This document shows positions 39,620 to 52,249 of a stretch of DNA of 64,000 nt, piece after piece. Location: NCBI RefSeq assembly GCF_012273895.1, contig NW_024045133.1, forward strand, positions 124,001 to 188,000. The letters are read 5' to 3'. This stretch comes from Zerene cesonia. Its lineage: Eukaryota > Arthropoda > Insecta > Lepidoptera > Pieridae. The position numbers were made by a program, and so were the translations under genes. Numbering within the stretch: position 1 is the first letter of the stretch; each line of letters begins with the position of its first letter. The notes under the pieces are model-generated. The model searched no databases, was not told where the DNA came from, and was given only the letters and a program-made list of their open reading frames with translations.

Positions 39620-39767
39620 CCTATACTACTAATAAGCAACTGAATCTATTGCAATGAAATTTTGTACGTAGATAGCTGGACAACTGGAATAACACAAAGG
39701 CAACATTTTATCCCGATAGTCATACGGGATACAGACGTACGCGGGTGAAACCGCGGGGCGCAGCTAG
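39620..39767 (+). mobile_element. Lep1-type Helitron with internal deletion
   Basis: The 5' end reads tcctatactactaataagca, jumping straight into the middle; the 3' hairpin and CTAG are intact. Confidence 0.8.
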
Positions 39768-39904
39768 TAACTCATATATTTGTACTAAGTTGTCGCTTAA
39801 GTAATTAAGTACGCGATGTTAAGTGTTAACTTTCTTTAAACCGGTATTTTCACCGCCCGACCGACGTCAGTCAATGCTGTTTACGATTCAACTTATATAT
39901 CATA

Positions 39905-40095
39905 CTAGCTACTACCCTCGGCTTCGCACGCGTTTAATTCGGAGTAGTTTAATAGATGTTATCCATACCTATAAATAAATTGTAGTATCTGTTTGTTATA
40001 TTGAAAAAACCGCTGTAGTTTTCAAAGATTTAAGCATACATAGGGACATAGGGACAGGCAGAGAAAGCGACTTTATTTTTTACTATGTAGTGATA
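39905..40095 (-). repeat. 'cgcggcttcgcacgcg' family copy
   Basis: ctagctactaccctcggctt, ggagtagtttaatagatgtt and aaagcgactttattttttac. Confidence 0.75.
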
Positions 40096-40204
40096 AGCTA
40101 GCTTCGCTCAAAGGAGAAGATAATACCCAGGATTTACCCGCATAATTCTCATTCCAGCTGGATTCTCGGGAAAAATTGTGTATTATAGGGTAAACAGCTT
40201 TCAG

Positions 40205-40335
40205 TGTGGGATACGAGCACGCTTCGGCACGAATCTATCCAGCTCGCACCGGGAAGTACACCCCCACAGGAGACCGACGTGATATAGAAGCGTGCTACTG
40301 TGTTTCGCTCGTGAGTGGGGGAGCCAAGGGCCTGT
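40205..40335 (+). repeat. Poly(A) SINE-like repeat, 5' part only
   Basis: gagcacgcttcggcacgaat through gtgagtgggggagcc. From 40340 to 40800 only AT-rich sequence is seen. Confidence 0.7.
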
Positions 40336-40809
40336 TTTCATTCGTTGTATTGTAAGAATTAATACTAAATAGATTCTCATACAATGATTCCAGATCATTC
40401 TTTACGATTAGAGGTAAATTCCAAAACTTAATACATGTTTTTTCTTATTTTTTATTTTTTTTACTTAATTTTTTTTATACATATTGATATAATACATAAA
40501 TATTGATTTCATAACCGTGGAAGGAGATCATTTTAAAATATTGTTTTATAACTTTAAATTCTACAAAATGTTTTCAAAGTGGCCACCATTTCTTTTTATA
40601 TACTCTGTGCACCTTTTTATTTACTGGCGTCTCCATTTACAGTAATATTTTGGTCAGCCAATGTAGTTTTATGTAGATACCTATGTATATACATACATTT
40701 ACTTAATTTAAAATCAATATTAATTTATGTGTTACATGATAGCAGGTCGCGTTCGATTGCAGCCGACTCTCACAGTGAAAGTCACTAGATGCGTCTCTCC
40801 CTGTTACGC

Positions 40810-41125
40810 AATGTGTCGAATATGATGAATGTGTCGAATGTGACGAATGTGACGAAAGACCCATATCCTTTTCCTTACCCTTCCCAGTACTTTCCTTTAT
40901 TCCTATCGCCAATCCTTTCTTAATCCCTTCCCAAAGAGTCGGCAATCCATTTGTAGAGGCGTAAGGTCTGCAATGGACCTTATGCCTCTCCAAATGTTCA
41001 TGGGCGGTGCTAGCGCTTACCATCAGGCATCCCACTAGCTCTATTGCCGACTGTAACATAAAAAAAAATGTGACGAATGTGACTAATGTGTCGAATGTGA
41101 CGAATGTGACAAATGTGTTGAATGT
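40810..41125. repeat. 9-bp minisatellite (gaatgtgac/gaatgtgtc) split by a SINE-like insertion
   Basis: Units at 40811-40856 and 41068-41125 belong to one array. The insertion 40857-41067 is a 5'-truncated poly(A) SINE-like copy with ATGTGACGAA on both sides. Confidence 0.85.
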
Positions 41126-41249
41126 GTCAGCGTGTGACCTCGCGAGGGCTGACTATAAGTCCATTTACAAACGGCATTCCCTAAAAACGAAAAAGTTATC
41201 TATTCGGGTATTTTAAATAGACTCCAAGCGCATCAGTTCTATTATATTA

Positions 41250-41560
41250 TTGTGTTTTTTCATAGCTTTTTACTGTATGAACCGATTGTGATGATTCCTT
41301 GTCTATTTGAAAGCTGTGTGCCTCCCGTGTGGTCCCATTTGGTTTAGTTCTGATAATTTGAAGGCAGTTCAGTTTTTGTTGTAGTTATTTATTTATTTAT
41401 TTATTTAATTATGCTTTATCGTTTTGGAATAATTACAAATTGAGACTTAACCTAGGGAACATTATCACAAGTGGCGGTCTTATCGCTAAATAGCGATTTC
41501 TTCCAGACAATCGATTGCACTGAGAGAAGTTAAAATAGAGGATAGGAGTAGAGAAGAGCA
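41250..41560. repeat. 'actgggtgaacc' family piece and LINE-like 3' end
   Basis: 41250-41385 has actgtatgaaccgattgtga. 41387-41560 starts (TTTA)n and has gtcttatcgctaaatagcga and cttccagacaa. Confidence 0.55.
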
Positions 41561-41639
41561 TAAATATATATTACAATGTTTTATATACATGATTATATTA
41601 ATTCGTCACACTATTATTACAAATGTTTCAATTTGTTTA

Positions 41640-42195
<556 letters not shown>

Positions 42196-42375
42196 TTTGG
42201 ATGTTTGTCCGTCAATCACGCTGAAACTACTGAAAACTACTGGACGGGGATTTTGATGAAATTTGGGATACAGACAGGGTATGAGCTGACGTGGGTGATT
42301 TATCCCAATTAAATGATCCCTTGGGATAAAACAGGAATCTTGATATCCGGGCGGTGCCGGGCCGAGCGTCTAGTA
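42196..42375 (+). repeat. Helitron-like repeat (gggataaaacaggaatcttg)
   Basis: It ends tatccgggcggtgccgggcc ... gCTAGT. The same end is at 52574-52653; a reverse relative is at 44790-44960. Confidence 0.65.
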
Positions 42376-42724
42376 ATTAATAGGTCTAACACTAATCACT
42401 AAAGATACTTAGCAAGCGGGTCAAGACCTAACTTTCTAGACTTACAACTGTGAGAATCTAGCTTGTATGAGGTCAGGGGTTGGTCGATTACACTAAATAC
42501 AAGCTCATACCCGCGGCATTGTTCATATTTAATCTATACTAATGAATAAAATTGGAGAGTCTGTAATGTTAAATTAATTATTTTTATATTATGTTAACCG
42601 CGTGAATACTCCGCCTTTAAATTGTTCGAACTAAACTCAATTTACTCTCAATTTATCTTATTAAAAAATATCTATATCATATAGTATTTTCTTGTGTTTG
42701 ATTTCACGCGAGTATTATAAATTT

Positions 42725-43165
42725 AAAAATTAAAAACTTTTTAACGGATTTTAAACGCGATTTATTCATTATATTGACTGACAGAGACTGTCTTCAGTTT
42801 CCCCGTGACATCTGTACCCAAAGGTTGTGTGGTAGAGATTGCCACAGGCGAAAAGATCGCCTTTTGTACGACTTGTATTTATAGTGTATATTTTGTGATA
42901 ACACAATAAATAAATTTTATTAAAAAATATATAATAATAGCAAAACACGGAAGACACCAGCGGGTAAACAAAAATTATCAAAATCGGTTCACCCAATCGA
43001 AAGTTATAGGGATCGAACTCAATATAAGATACAGGCGAAATGAAAACCTCCTCTTATTTTGAAGTCAGTTGGATACAACTTTCCTTCGCGTGTTCAGAGG
43101 CAATAATAATAAATTTAATTACACGAACTCCAATCAATCTTTTAACCGACTTCAAAAAGACTGAA
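42725..43165. repeat. Hairpin-family fragment and 'caaccgacttc' family piece
   Basis: 42729-42805 has ttttaaacgcgatttattca. 42950-43165 ends with ttaaccgacttcaaaaagac. Confidence 0.55.
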
Positions 43166-43189
43166 TTTTAATTTGTTGCTTCTTTACAA

Positions 43190-43310
43190 AATAAAGGAAT
43201 GACCTGGGACAGGGGTATGGGATACGCGCCTGCCTTACACACGTGACATTTCCCCGGTGTGAGCTGGCACAATTCGTGCCGAAGCGTGCTCGAATCCCAC
43301 ACACAAAAAT
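43190..43310 (-). repeat. Poly(A) SINE-like repeat, 5' part, reverse
   Basis: gtgacatttccccggtgtga and ttcgtgccgaagcgtgctcg. Confidence 0.65.
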
Positions 43311-43379
43311 CATGTTTTATCGTGAAAACTGAAGATATGAATATATATCTACGCATATCATTGTATTTATTACACACAC

Positions 43380-43556
43380 CCGCGTAAGTCCGTATCCCGT
43401 AGGAATATCGGGATAAAAACTTGCCTATATGATACTCCAGTTGTCCAGCTGTGTAGGTACCAAATTTCATTGCAATCGGTTCAGTAGTTTTTGCGTGAAA
43501 GAGTAACAAACACACACGCCCTCACAAACTTTCGCATTTATAATATTAGTAGGATA
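43380..43556 (-). mobile_element. Lep1-type Helitron, reverse, CTAG end lost
   Basis: cgcgtaagtccgtatcccgt through tttataatattagtagga; the terminal hairpin is missing. Confidence 0.85.
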
Positions 43557-43744
43557 GGACATTGTGATTCCGGTTAAAGAAAAAAATAATCAGTTTTAAT
43601 TCACACAAAGACGAAAAATATCTGTACTAATAAGTTTATTAAATATGGATTGCGCAGTGATCTGAAATAAAATAAAATGGAATTCATAATTTTCGTTGGA
43701 TCTTCTAATTAATTCTCGGAAGTTATATTAAAATGATTTTATCC

Positions 43745-44236
43745 CCAATAGTACGATAAATGCGAAAGTAACTCTGTCTGTCTGTCTGTTTTTTTTTTTT
43801 TTTTTTTNNNNNNNNNNNNNNNNNNNNNNNNNNNNNNNNNNNNNNNNNNNNNNNNNNNNNNNNNNNNNNNNNNNNNNNNNNNNNNNNNNNNNNNNNNNNN
43901 NNNNNNNNNNNNNNNNNNNNNNNNNNNNNNNNNNNNNNNNNNNNNNNNNNNNNNNNNNNNNNNNNNNNNNNNNNNNNTCTGTGGGGGTGTGGTACTTCCC
44001 CGGTGCGAGCTGGCCCAATTCGTGCCGAAGCGTGCTCGACTACCACATACAAACTGTTACGCTTTCACGCCTAAACCACTGGACCGATTTTGATGAAATT
44101 TCGCATGAAGATAGAACAGACCTTGGGAAAGGACATAGGATACTTTTTATCGCGAAAAAAGGGTAGAATAGATTGAAATAGGGGATGAAGTGAACAAACG
44201 AATTCCACGCGGGTGAAACCGCGGGAAGAAAGCTAG
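43745..44236 (+). repeat. Helitron-like repeat interrupted by SINE-like insertion and a gap
   Basis: Left part gcgaaagtaactctgtctgt, right part tacgctttcacgcctaaacc to cgcgggtgaaaccgcgggaa and CTAGT. Between them is poly(T), 170 N (43808-43977) and the 5' end of a reverse poly(A) SINE-like copy. Confidence 0.7.
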
Positions 44237-44534
44237 TTAAAAATAAACTATTAAATTATTTTAAACCGCATCAACTTTTCTCAAACAACAAAAACCATAT
44301 CAACTTATTTTCAAACCGGATAAAATTCCATTATGGCAACACCATATCATATTTCGAAACAGACCTTTCGTATATAATTTACGAGAAATTGAAAGTGTGT
44401 TGCGTAAGATTTGATCTCAGAGCGTTGGCCTTAACCGTGGGATGGAACGGACGGTTAAACTGCGGTTACGAGTAACCTGAGGTTAGCTGACCTAAGCTCT
44501 GTTTAACTCGTGACTGAAGGCAATTTTTATGGAT

Positions 44535-44733
44535 GCTGCGTCCCGCGGTTTCATACGCGTAAGTCCGTGTCCCGTAGGAGTATCGGGATAAAAAGTTGCC
44601 TATATGTTATTCCAGTTGTCCAGCTGTCTACGTACCAAGTTTCATTGCAATCGGTTCAGTAGCTTTTGGGTAAAAGAGCAACACACACACACACACATCC
44701 TTACAAACTTTCGCATTTATAATATTAGTAGGA
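44535..44733 (-). mobile_element. Lep1-type Helitron, reverse
   Basis: gctgcgtcccgcggtttcat to ataatattagtagga with a (CA)n tract; near full length. Confidence 0.85.
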
Positions 44734-44789
44734 TTTAACATGAAGCCAATTTTTAAACGAAATTACCAAAAAAGGTAGCAGCTTTTTTA

Positions 44790-44960
44790 TATGTATATCC
44801 CAAAGGAGCATTTAATTGGGATAAAAAGTATCCTATCATCATCATCAGCTCATACCCTGTCTGTATACCAATTTTTTTAAATACGTTCAGTACTTTTTAC
44901 GTGAGTGTGAGTAGTTTTGACGGACAAACGCCCAAACACACAAACTTTCACATTTATAAC
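44790..44960 (-). repeat. Helitron-like repeat, reverse fragment
   Basis: tttaattgggataaaaagta, agctcataccctgtctgtat and tttttacgtgagtgtgagta. Confidence 0.55.
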
Positions 44961-45069
44961 TAAGGTGTGATACTCTTAAACCGATACTGTATCTCGTCCC
45001 AAATTGTCAATGTGCAAAATTTATTAATATATATTTCTTTATATATACTCAGTTACTTAAAAACACGCT

Positions 45070-45256
45070 TTTGCACGCGGATTCGCACGCGTTAAGTTTG
45101 GAGTAGTTTAATAGACGTTATTATACATATAAACCATCCTCTTGAATCACTATCTGTTAAAAAACATCATCAAAATACGTTGCGTAGTTTTAAAGATTTA
45201 AGCATACATAGGGACATAGGGGCAGAGAAAGCGACTTTGTTTTATACTATGTAATG
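45070..45256 (-). repeat. 'cgcggcttcgcacgcg' family copy
   Basis: gcacgcggattcgcacgcgt, aaaccatcctcttgaatcac and gaaagcgactttgttttata. Confidence 0.75.
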
Positions 45257-45555
45257 ATCTTAATTAAAACTTTTAATTGTTTCTTTTCTACACATCCTTT
45301 CCTCAGGTTGTCTCGAAGATATTTCATTATAGCAATAATTTTTAAATAATTTTAAACAACCGGTACTTAAATGTAGTTTACTTAAACTACTGTTGTATAC
45401 TGCAACCAGCGAATAACAGTGTTGTAATGGGATATTAGAGAAAGCATCTTCTGTTGTTGTTGATATCTGTACAGATAAAAAATTGTGGTTTAATATTATT
45501 CGAAACAGATTATAACTTGAAGCACATAAAAGTCTATGTGCTATATAATTTGATA

Positions 45556-45843
45556 CTAGCTGTGACCCGCGGTTGAAACCGCGTAAGTCCGTATCCCGTA
45601 GGAATATCGGTATAAAAAGTGCCTATGTGTTATTTCAGTTGTCCAGCTGTCTACGAAGTAAAATAGTATTATTATTCACCAATAGATGTCAGGAAAAAAA
45701 AACACGAATAAAACACGAATATGACATTTTCTAAAAAAAATTCCTAGCTAGATCGATTTATCGCCCCCGAAACCCCCTATATACTAAATTTCATGAAAAT
45801 CGTTGGAGCCGATATATATATATATATGTATCGGCTCCAACGA

Positions 45844-45883
<40 letters not shown>

Positions 45884-45905
45884 AGAATTGCTCGTTTAAA
45901 GATAT
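45556..45905 (-). mobile_element. Helitron-like element with (AT)n, reverse
   Basis: ctagctgtgacccgcggttg start; tcaccaatagatgtcaggaa; a duplicated 'tcggctccaacgatttt' around two AT tracts; end acaagaattgctcgtttaaa. Confidence 0.75.
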
Positions 45906-45944
45906 AAGATATACCAAAGGAAATTAAAAACAAAATGTTTGTCT

Positions 45945-46153
45945 CAAATTCAAACTCAAACATTTATTCATTCAACTAGACTTCTTATAGAAGCACTTTT
46001 GAATCGTCATATTATAGTTATAACATTTACTGCTCTTTTAAAATAATATAAATTTTACTCTGCTCTTTTAAAATAATATAAATTTTACATTTTAATTCTA
46101 CATAACATGTAACATGTACATACCAATGATGCCAATGAAATGACCTGTGGTTC
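45945..46153 (-). repeat. 3' UTR of a non-LTR retrotransposon
   Basis: It follows the coding remnant 46154-46354 on the minus strand and ends gaatgaataaatgtttgagt ttgaa. A 26-base unit (ctcttttaaaataatataaa...) is tandemly duplicated at 46020-46086. Confidence 0.65.
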
Positions 46154-46354
46154 TTAAGCGACAATATTCCATGGATTGTCATCTTCCATATATTCATTAA
46201 CGCTACAGTAGGCTCTCTGAACTAATACATTTTTAATATAGTTTTTGAATTTAGCACTACTAAACGATTTAATACTATGAGGAATTTTATGGTATAAGCG
46301 TATACATTGTCCCATAAATGAATTTTCTACTTTGCTAAGCCGGAAAACAGGCAT
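46154..46354 (-). pseudogene. C-terminal remnant of a non-LTR retrotransposon reverse transcriptase
   Basis: The 66-residue open frame reads FMGQCIRLYHKIPHSIKSF, then KFKNYIKNVLVQRAYCSVNE and ends PWNIVA. The pattern of a short 'YNKLP..IK' motif, a Lys-rich 'KFKxxxK' helix and a 'YxxxEY' end is typical of the last residues of lepidopteran CR1/Jockey-like polyproteins. Everything upstream is missing, so this is a dead 5'-truncated copy. Confidence 0.6.
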
Positions 46355-46384
46355 TTCAAAAAACTGATAAACACTCTCTAATCA

Positions 46385-46620
46385 GAATCCAATAGATTGA
46401 ACTAAATTGTCTCACTTGCTCTTACGCAGTGTATACGTAAGAAGATTATTTAATCCTGCCGATCCCCAGGATAATAAGATAAACTCATGAAACTATTGTA
46501 TTGTCACCGATCTGCGATAAGTGTACAGAGTTTGAGTTCAATCTGTCCGTGTGAAGTGGGTCAAAATCGAGTCTTAAGTTGGTTACATACAAACATACAG
46601 GTGAAGCTCATACAAGCATG
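46385..46620 (-). repeat. 'tagactcgattttgacccac' family, reverse
   Basis: ttgtctcacttgctcttacg, attgtattgtcaccgatctg and gtgggtcaaaatcgagtctt. Confidence 0.75.
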
Positions 46621-46959
46621 TTAATTACATACAAGGATTCGAACCTAGAATCTAAATCTTCGAATGAACACTACATAAATTAACGTATAATTACTAATTA
46701 GGCAATTAAGTTAGATCAGTGTGCTAAGTGAAATTACTTTAACTTAACGAGAAATCGTCAAGTGAGGCGTAAGCGCGTCCGGTTAACTTAACACTTCGTT
46801 TGAATAACTTAAGTGGGTTAATTTGTTTTCTATTGTACTCTAAGTATAAATAAATTATTTTTTTCTATTGACTAAGTACTACCGGCGGTTTTGTTCGCAT
46901 TTATTATAATGCAAGGCTATATAACACAAACTTAAACTACTCAAGAATATATGAAACTA

Positions 46960-47156
46960 GCTGCGCCCCGCGGTTTCTCCCGCGTATGTCCGTATCCCGT
47001 AGGAATATCAGCATAAAAAGTTGCCTATATGTTATTCCAGTTCTCCAACTGTCTACGTACCAAATTTCATTGCAATTGGTTTAGTAGCTTTTGCGTGAAA
47101 GAGCAACAAACACACACACATCCTTACAAACTTTCGCATTTATAATAGTAGTAGAA
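46960..47156 (-). mobile_element. Lep1-type Helitron, reverse, complete
   Basis: ctagctgcgccccgcggttt to tttataatagtagtaga. Confidence 0.88.
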
Positions 47157-47334
47157 TTACTCAAGAAATACAAGTTGTTAAAAAAAAAACCCCATTTATT
47201 ACCTAATTTCATATATTAATCAAGTAAATTTTGATCAAACTGGAAGAGAATGATTTGAATAAGAAAAATAAGTAAATATTATTACTGACAGTCTTTTATC
47301 TTTCATATATTAAAATCAATTGTTAGTTAGTCTC

Positions 47335-47461
47335 GCTATAGCTCGAGAACAGCTGGTCTGATTGTTATAATTATGCTTGTGGTGCAATCTAAATAGTCCA
47401 GGGAAGGTGTAAGAGGTAAGATCAATACGGACGCAGGCGAAGCCGCGCGCGGGAAGCTAGT
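47335..47461 (+). repeat. Helitron-like repeat ending CTAGT
   Basis: ctcgagaacagctggtctga body and ggcgaagccgcgcgcgggaa end. Confidence 0.55.
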
Positions 47462-47519
47462 TTTAAACTAAATACGCTTTAGTTACAGAACCAACTAAAA
47501 TGTCACATTTAATACAGCA

Positions 47520-47620
47520 TAAAGAGTATACTTAAGGAAATTATTTAATCCCGGCGATCCTAATCAGGATAATGAGATAAACTCATGAAACTATTGTATT
47601 GTCACCGATCCTTAATGAGT
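47520..47620 (-). repeat. 'tagactcgattttgacccac' family, truncated
   Basis: ggcgatcctaatcaggataa to gtcaccgatccttaatgagt; the second half is missing. Confidence 0.7.
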
Positions 47621-47704
47621 TTACCTTTAAACCATATGATAAGCGCGTTATACAAACAAACTTTTCTGCTTTATATTGTTAATGAAGAAATTGATATTAT
47701 ATAA

Positions 47705-47900
47705 ATACTTTTTTTATGTCACAGCGGGCAACTGAGCTGGTGGTTCGCCTGATTGTAAGCGATCATCGCCCGTGAACAGAGCAGAGATAGTATCTTTGAA
47801 TACGCTTTTAAGTGCCCCCTTTTAAGTGGTAAGGGGTAGGAACGGATTGAAGTGTGGAAAGAAGGAATGGACGGGGAAGGGTGAGGAAACGGAAATGGTT
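47705..47900 (-). mobile_element. Poly(A) SINE-like repeat, reverse, 5'-truncated
   Basis: atgtcacagcgggcaactga to gaatggacggggaagggtga. Confidence 0.75.
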
Positions 47901-48084
47901 TTTTGTGAATATATTTCCAGTCTGACGTAGCTAAAGGTCTATTTGTTTTACATATACAGTTTGTTGTGTGACATTGTCGAATATTTATTTATGTTAATGT
48001 ATCAAACATCAAGTGAAAGTGTGCTTGAATATATATTAAGAAATTATTTATTTAATTAGGCCGTTTTCCGTTACTTATATATGT

Positions 48085-48240
48085 GAACTAGCTAACTGCT
48101 TGTGCGTTCGTCCGCGTAGCGTAATCTCGGAGTTCTCCGGGATTTCAGGGATAAAATGTATCCAATGTCCTGGCTCAGATCTTGAACTATCTCTGCACAA
48201 AATTTCATCTATATCAGCCGTTCTTAAGTTATAAAAGGGA
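48085..48240 (-). repeat. Helitron-like repeat, reverse
   Basis: gaactagctaactgcttgtg, gggatttcagggataaaatg and ctgcacaaaatttcatctat. Confidence 0.5.
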
Positions 48241-48569
48241 AACGACTTTTTATATGTACTATAAGATTCTATATATAAGATTATATAAAAAACGTAATGT
48301 AATTTACGAAACAGCAATTAATACTGTATGCATATTTATATGTAATTATGTACTATATTCAAAATTATATAATTACAGTAGTTACTCTAATATTATTCGA
48401 AAGTATGGTTGGTCGTTATAAAATCATGATGAACGAATTAAGATAAAACATGGCGAAGAGAAAGACTATCAAGGATCCAAATCCTATTAAGATAATACAA
48501 TACATAATCCTTATCGCTTATAAGCAATCTCTGTCAGACAACCTTTGATCGTTTTATAAATTAGCATGT

Positions 48570-49055
48570 TAACCAGATGAATTAGAGTTATTCAAGAGGA
48601 AGGTTTATATGTACAATAACATCTATTAAACTACTCCGAAATATCGCGTGCAAAGCCGCGAGCAAAAGCTAGTATATAAATTACGTGTCACGTTGTTTGT
48701 CCGCGATGGACTCCCAAACTACTCAACCGATTTTAATCGAATTTGCACACCACGTGCAGTTTGATCCAACTTAAAAGATAGGATAGTTTATATTATTTCA
48801 TGCACGATAAATAACAATCCGGGCGGAGCCGGGGCGTGCAGCTGGTAATAATACATATATAACAAAAGTCGCTGTGTTTGTGTGTCTGTATGCTTAAATC
48901 TTTTAAGTTACGGAACAGATTTGATTGGGTGCTTTTTAAAAGATAGAGTGATTCGAGAGAAAGGTTTATATGTGTAATGACATAGAAAAAAGGGGCGGGA
49001 GGGGTTTTACTCCGAATTAAGCACTTGCGAAGCCGCAGGCAAGAGCTAGTTTTAT
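48570..49055 (+). repeat. Two 'cgcggcttcgcacgcg' copies around a third repeat
   Basis: Copies at 48590-48672 (caaagccgcgagcaaaagctagt) and 48850-49048 (gcgaagccgcaggcaagagc). Between them is a different CTAG-like end, ccgggcggagccggggcgtg. Confidence 0.65.
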
Positions 49056-49104
49056 AATAATTGTAAATTTTCACATAGTGTATACGATAAAGAATAAATT
49101 TTTT

Positions 49105-49500
49105 CATTGAGCCATTACGTCCCCACTGCAGGGACAAAGCATCCATTCAGGCTATAATCCACCACGCTGGCCAAGTGCGGGCAGATGTCACAAGTCGTCA
49201 AACTTTTTTTTATGGCAGAGCAAGCAAAGGAGCAGGTGGTCCACCTGATGTTAAGTGGTCACCACCGCCCATAAACACTTGCAACACTAGAGGTGTTACA
49301 GGTGCTTCGCCGGCCTTTCAGGGACATATACGCTGTTTTCTTGAAGGCCCCAATGTCGTAATTGTCCGGAAACACAGTAGCTGATAAATCGTTCCAAAAT
49401 TCACCGTCCCCGGAAAGAAAAACTCCATCTCTTTGGATTTTGTGCATGAAGGTTTCCGAACGATGTTTTCCATCACAGATTGCGGCAGTGGTGATGTGAT
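49105..49500. repeat. tRNA-SINE fragment and GCTGGTGG-like pieces
   Basis: 49110-49200 has cgtccccactgcagggacaa and aatccaccacgctggccaag. 49205-49390 has gcaggtggtccacctgatgt and a cttcgccggcctttca block. 49440-49500 has cgatgttttccatcac. Confidence 0.6.
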
Positions 49501-49723
49501 AAACGCAGAGATTAATTGAGAATTTTTTGCTAAAACTTACGCACATATTGCGGCTTGTACTCTTAAAGTTCAGATGGGAGAAAATAAAAGCCCAAACAAA
49601 TATGTAAGTTCTTTCTTATGTTTGTTCGCGCCGTTCAACTTCTCTACCTTATGATCACGCGTAACGCCTTTCCCGCCAAAAAAGGACACATTTTCGAAAA
49701 ATTAATTTAAAAAAGGAACATAC

Positions 49724-49810
49724 CATTCTATTCACTAAATCCAAATGGCACAACACAACACAACACTAAAATAACATACGTGTGGTCACGACGGAAGCTC
49801 GCCACACACT
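49724..49810 (-). promoter_or_regulatory. Candidate distal noncoding first exon and initiator
   Basis: On the minus strand an arthropod initiator-like TCAGTG (A at 49810) is followed by 87 bases without repeats and a consensus donor GAATG/gtatgt at 49724. It lies in a 400-bp island of non-repetitive DNA (about 49560-49990) inside the desert. The small ATG exon of the YGPP gene at 36237-36220 has an acceptor, so an upstream exon is expected somewhere. The link is an inference only. Confidence 0.2.
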
Positions 49811-50171
49811 GAGATGCACTAAGATGACAGATGAAAGCCTGACACCAAAAACTAGTTGAACCTCTTTCGTGTATACTCTGTGGTGAGTTGGCGCGAAATG
49901 GGCGTGGGAGAAAATATCCGGAAAGAGGAAATAAAATTGATTCTCGTGTTATGGGGAGCTTATAAGCTCTAGCAGAAAAGAAATGTGATTTACTTATTTA
50001 TTAACTAGCTTGATACCGCAGCCTTACTCGCCTTTCCCGGTTTAAAAGTAGACTATATACTAATCATTTTATATTAAGTATACATGTCATATCTGATTTT
50101 ATTTATTTATGTGTATTAGTGATCCACTATGTATTTATTTACTCTTTTGTTTATAAAGCTTTTATTTATAT

Positions 50172-50520
50172 TAATACTAGCTGCCCCACGCGGTTTCACG
50201 TAAGGAATATCGAGATAAATAGCAGCCTATATGTTATTCCAGTTGTCCAGCTGTCTACGTACCAAATTTCATTGCAATCGGTTCAGTAGTTTTTGTGTGA
50301 AAGAACAACAAACATATACATACATCCATACACAAACTTTCACATTTTTTTTTATTTATACTTATTTATTATTATTTGTACATATCACCAAAAACAATAA
50401 AGAAAAACAGTAAAAGCTGGACAACTGGAATAACATATAGACAACTTTTTATCCCGATATTCCTACGGGATACAGACTTGTGCGGATGGAACCGCGCGGC
50501 GAAGATAGCTGGTTTTATAA
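50172..50520. mobile_element. Two partial Lep1-type Helitrons
   Basis: 50176-50345 is reverse (ctagctgccccacgcggttt to acaaactttcacat). 50415-50520 is forward, from agctggacaactggaataac to a degenerate hairpin end. Confidence 0.8.
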
Positions 50521-51465
50521 TACAACACGATTTTATATGAAATGGTAGGTATGTATCAATTTATAATATAATTATATTTATAATTATATCTTAGTTTGTC
50601 CCAAAGTAAGTCGCAAAAAATAAAATGTTGAAGATATATCCTGCTAGTATTATTAACGGGAAAGTTTGTGAGGAGGTGTGTTTTGTACTCTTTCACGTAA
50701 GAACTACTGGATGTATTTTAATGAAACTTCACAATAAAATAGCTAACACATCAATATACATGACCTACCGGCACACCCGGCCACGCGTTGCTGCGACTGA
50801 GTAATATTTAAATATATTAAGATTATAAATTATTGGGATGATTAATCGAAATAAAAACTAACCTATATCTTAAGTTGGACCAAATTACACATGAAATGCC
50901 AAATTTCATCAAAATCGCTTGAGTTGGTGAAGAGTTCATTGGGCACATACATCATGACACGGGATTTTTATATATGTGCTATATAAGTTGTTTTTACTGA
51001 AACTTGGAGCGCAGTTAGTTATAAATAAGCGTTTTAAAGTTCTAATAAATAGGATGAATTGTGTTTATTTGTTGCCATGGTAACGCAGTCCTATTTATAA
51101 ATAAACAAACATTTAATAATAAATAAACGAAAAGTTAAACAAATGACAACGCAGGCCAAGCGTATTTGTTATTCAAATAACTACTGGTTTTGAGAGGAAC
51201 ATCGAAAAAGAGACAGTCGTTTCTGTGTGTTAAATTAGTATGAATGCGTAAAATTACGCAATACTGTAAGACTTTCTTTTCTTATGTAATAGTTATATCC
51301 TGGTGGCATACTTCAGATGACCTAGGTTGACCTAGGGACTAAGTATCGCTTAAATAACTAGATAATCTTGTCTGCTTTAAATTTAGAATTAGCGGTATAA
51401 AAATATATTATCAATAAAAACACATTTTTATACTTATTACTGGTATTGTATTATGTTAAACTAGC

Positions 51466-51930
51466 TTTCGCCCGCGGCTTCGCACGCGTTAAATCCAAAC
51501 TAGTTTAAAGCTGTTATTATACATATAAACCTTCATCTTGAATCACTCTATGTATTAAAAAACCCCATCTAAATCAGTTACGTAGTTTTAAAGATTAAGG
51601 CATACATAGGGACATAAGGACAGAGAAAGCGACTTGATCAGTGAAACAGATGTATATCATCTGCCCCATACCCCAGTAGGGGACACGGAACTTCGCTTAC
51701 TTATACCACTTTAGAGATGAGAGGGGAAGCCGGAGGCCCATATCATTTTCCATACCCTTCCCAGGCCAATCCTTTTTCCTTTCGCCAATCCTTTCTCAAT
51801 CCTTTTCCAGTTTGAAATCAGCCATCCATTTGTAGAGGCGTAAGGTCTGCAATCGACCTCTCCAAATGTCCATGGGCGGTGGTAACGCTTACCATCAGGC
51901 GACCCACCAGCTCCATTGCCGACAAAATAC
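51466..51930. repeat. Three adjoining repeat copies
   Basis: 51466-51632: 'cgcggcttcgcacgcg' copy, reverse. 51635-51700: 3' end of the ttcccggtggggac SINE. 51715-51930: forward poly(A) SINE-like copy without its tail. Confidence 0.7.
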
Positions 51931-52083
51931 ATCGAAATCCATTCAATGGATTAAACGTGATAACGGAACGGACGGTTTTCGCAAATTGCTATCCGATTGA
52001 AAGTTAAATTGGTTAAGTATCGGAGCTTAGAAGCTAACTTGTAAGTTATATCGACTTTCGCTAAAATGACGTAATCTGTACTT

Positions 52084-52249
52084 CTATACTAATGTTATAA
52101 AGCTGAAAAGTTTGCATTTGTTTGAACGCGCTAATCTCAGGAACTAGGGGTCCGATTTGAAAAATTCTTTCAGTGTTAGATAGCTCATTTATTGAGGAAG
52201 GCTATAAGGTATATATGTACCACGGGCGAAGCCGGGGCGGATCGCTAGT
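52084..52249 (+). repeat. 'cttcgcccgtggtac' Helitron-like repeat, forward
   Basis: tactaatgttataaagctga start; end accacgggcgaagccggggc and gCTAGT. Confidence 0.75.
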
